A stretch of DNA of 7,725 bases from Candidatus Omnitrophota bacterium (GTDB lineage: Bacteria > Omnitrophota > JAUWXU01). Position 1 is the first letter of the stretch. Each line of letters opens with the position of its first letter. Made by a program: the position numbers and the translations under genes. Below the pieces are notes generated by a model that was not told the origin of the DNA, did not search any database, and worked only from the letters and a program-made list of their open reading frames with translations. The DNA lies in the NCBI GenBank assembly GCA_030616145.1, contig JAUWXU010000028.1, forward strand, positions 1 to 7,725. Direction: 5' to 3'. Below are positions 7,501 through 7,725 of this stretch, in pieces.

Positions 7501-7725
7501 AAATCGGTATGGAAGCTGCATGACAATAGGCCTCATATTGTAGATATGTTAAAAAACGGTGAAGTCCATCTTATCATCAATACCCCTTATGGAAAGATTA
7601 CCAAGAAAGATGAGACAATAATAAGGAGTACAGCTATTTTATGCGGCGTTCCTTTGGTGACCACCATTGCCGGGGCCCAGGCTACGGTGAGCGGCATTGA
7701 GGCCTTGATTAAAAAAAGGATTTCG
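4516..7725 (+). CDS. carB: Carbamoyl-phosphate synthase large subunit (3' end outside window)
   Basis: CarB makes carbamoyl phosphate from bicarbonate, ammonia and two ATP, for pyrimidine and arginine synthesis. The open frame gives 1070 codons before the edge; E. coli CarB has 1073 residues and this protein carries a net insertion of about seven by the second half, so only about 10-15 residues should be missing. The start MPKRKDIKKVLMIGAGPIVIGQ is canonical, although the Shine-Dalgarno sequence before it is weak. The first ATP-grasp half has Arg129, Arg169, Glu215, Gln285, Glu299, Asn301 and Arg303 at the same positions as in E. coli. The second half begins near residue 575 (VLILGGGPNRIGQGIEFDY), with Arg682, Glu848, Asn850 and Arg852 conserved. 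The C-terminal MGS-like allosteric domain (from about 945) keeps Thr981, Thr984, Lys1000 and Asn1022, matching UMP/IMP-site residues; Pro1024 replaces a Thr. The synthetase thus looks fully active, in contrast to its CarA partner. It starts 12 bases after the carA stop. Confidence 0.97.
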   Translation, partial: MPKRKDIKKVLMIGAGPIVIGQACEFDYSGSQACKALREEGYKVVLVNSNPATIMTDPAMADRTYIEPLTVEILTKIIQKERPDAILPTLGGQTALNLATFLQREGVLKKYGVESIGASIEAIARAEDRDLFKKAMQEIGVDMPKGDIARSIKEGMKIGLEIGFPLILRPAYCLGGTGGSTAYNKEELAGYLAKAIEMSPVGQVLVEQSVSGWKEIEFEVMRDCADNVIMITSMENVDPMGVHTGDSIVVAPAQTLNAEEYSRFVNLSRKIIRKVDITGGGANIQFGQNPNNGQIVIIEVNPRLSRSSALASKATGFPIARVATKLAVGLTLPEVMNQITGKTTSFFEPTVDYCVLKICRFTFEKFPEAAPVLNTSMKAVGEAMSIGRNFKEAFQKGIRSTETGRYGFGADAKDIPQELQKDLDLIKEKIRVPNAERLFYIRYGLKAGLSVDEIYNLSNIDPWFIDNMKQLVEIEKDIARFKITRKRRKLSVPNLLLKKVKESGFSDIQLAYLLNTTEGRIRSYRKRKKIQARFRLVDTCAGEFRAVQPYYYSTYETTNESIASSNSKVLILGGGPNRIGQGIEFDYCCCHASYALKEEGIDSIMVNCNPETVSTDYDTSDKLYFEPLTVEDVLNIVDCEPPRGIIVQFGGQTPLNISAPLHKAGVNILGTSPDSIDRAENRKRFKALIKKLNLIQPDNGTATSFDTARRIANEIGYPVVVRPSYVLGGRAMEIVYDDQELNNFMQKAMEVSGEGPVLIDKFLEDAIEVDVDAVADGQTCIIAGIMEHIEEAGVHSGDSAMVLPPHTLSDSIIRKIKENTYALAGELNVKGLLNIQYAVRDGVVYVLEVNPRASRTIPFVSKSTGIAWAKIATKVMLGKGLKELGVTKEITTSHIAVKESVFPFIKFPGVDAILGPEMKSTGEVMGIDSTFGLAYAKSQLGAGQLLPLKGNVLITVRDEDKRKAMFIAKKLVDLGFKIFATRGTTKVLRQNGLKVKSVWKLHDNRPHIVDMLKNGEVHLIINTPYGKITKKDETIIRSTAILCGVPLVTTIAGAQATVSGIEALIKKRIS

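Noticed and set aside
7047..7526. Minus-strand open frames opposite the carB 3' region
   Set aside because: They are shadows of conserved CarB coding sequence with low-complexity, unfamiliar translations.
4516..7725. Internal duplication in carB
   Set aside because: The two homologous synthetase halves are the ancient, universal architecture of CarB and not a local repeat.

Overview
The window is gene-dense, with all genes on the + strand: the 3' part of a GMP synthase gene (guaA), a complete glutamate dehydrogenase gene, a complete purF-type amidophosphoribosyltransferase gene, a complete carA-type gene, and a carB gene that is complete except for its last few codons. There are no RNA genes, mobile elements, repeats or CRISPR arrays. 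Moderate G+C by eye, AGGAG-type ribosome binding sites, heavy use of AGA/AGG arginine codons, an archaeal/Thermotoga-like hexameric glutamate dehydrogenase, an archaeal-like GuaA C-terminus and an iron-sulfur type PurF suggest an uncultivated anaerobic bacterium. A candidate phylum such as Omnitrophota would fit, but this is a weak inference and no marker gene is present.

Layout: guaA runs in from the left edge and stops at 716. After 82 bases, gdh (799-2049) begins. purF (2054-3427) follows 4 bases later, carA (3427-4503) overlaps purF by one base, and carB (4516 to the right edge) follows 12 bases after carA. The last four genes look like one translationally linked transcription unit, possibly including guaA.

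On the surface this is a nitrogen-into-nucleotides operon: PurF makes the first committed purine intermediate, CarAB makes carbamoyl phosphate for pyrimidines and arginine, and GuaA aminates XMP. Read residue by residue, the glutamine-hydrolysing parts of two of these enzymes appear disabled, although the reading frames are intact. CarA has lost its whole Cys-His-Glu glutaminase triad (now Ala248, Tyr333, Leu335). PurF keeps its nucleophile Cys5 but has lost the glutamine-binding Arg, the oxyanion-hole Asn and about eight residues of the glutamine loop. The synthetase parts look conserved: CarB has both ATP-grasp sites, and PurF keeps its PRPP loop and iron-sulfur cysteines. The adjacent glutamate dehydrogenase keeps all its catalytic residues.

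The most interesting hypothesis is that this operon encodes an ammonia-fed, glutamine-independent entry into purine and pyrimidine synthesis, with glutamate dehydrogenase linking ammonia and glutamate pools. The residue losses are seen directly; the ammonia interpretation is inference.
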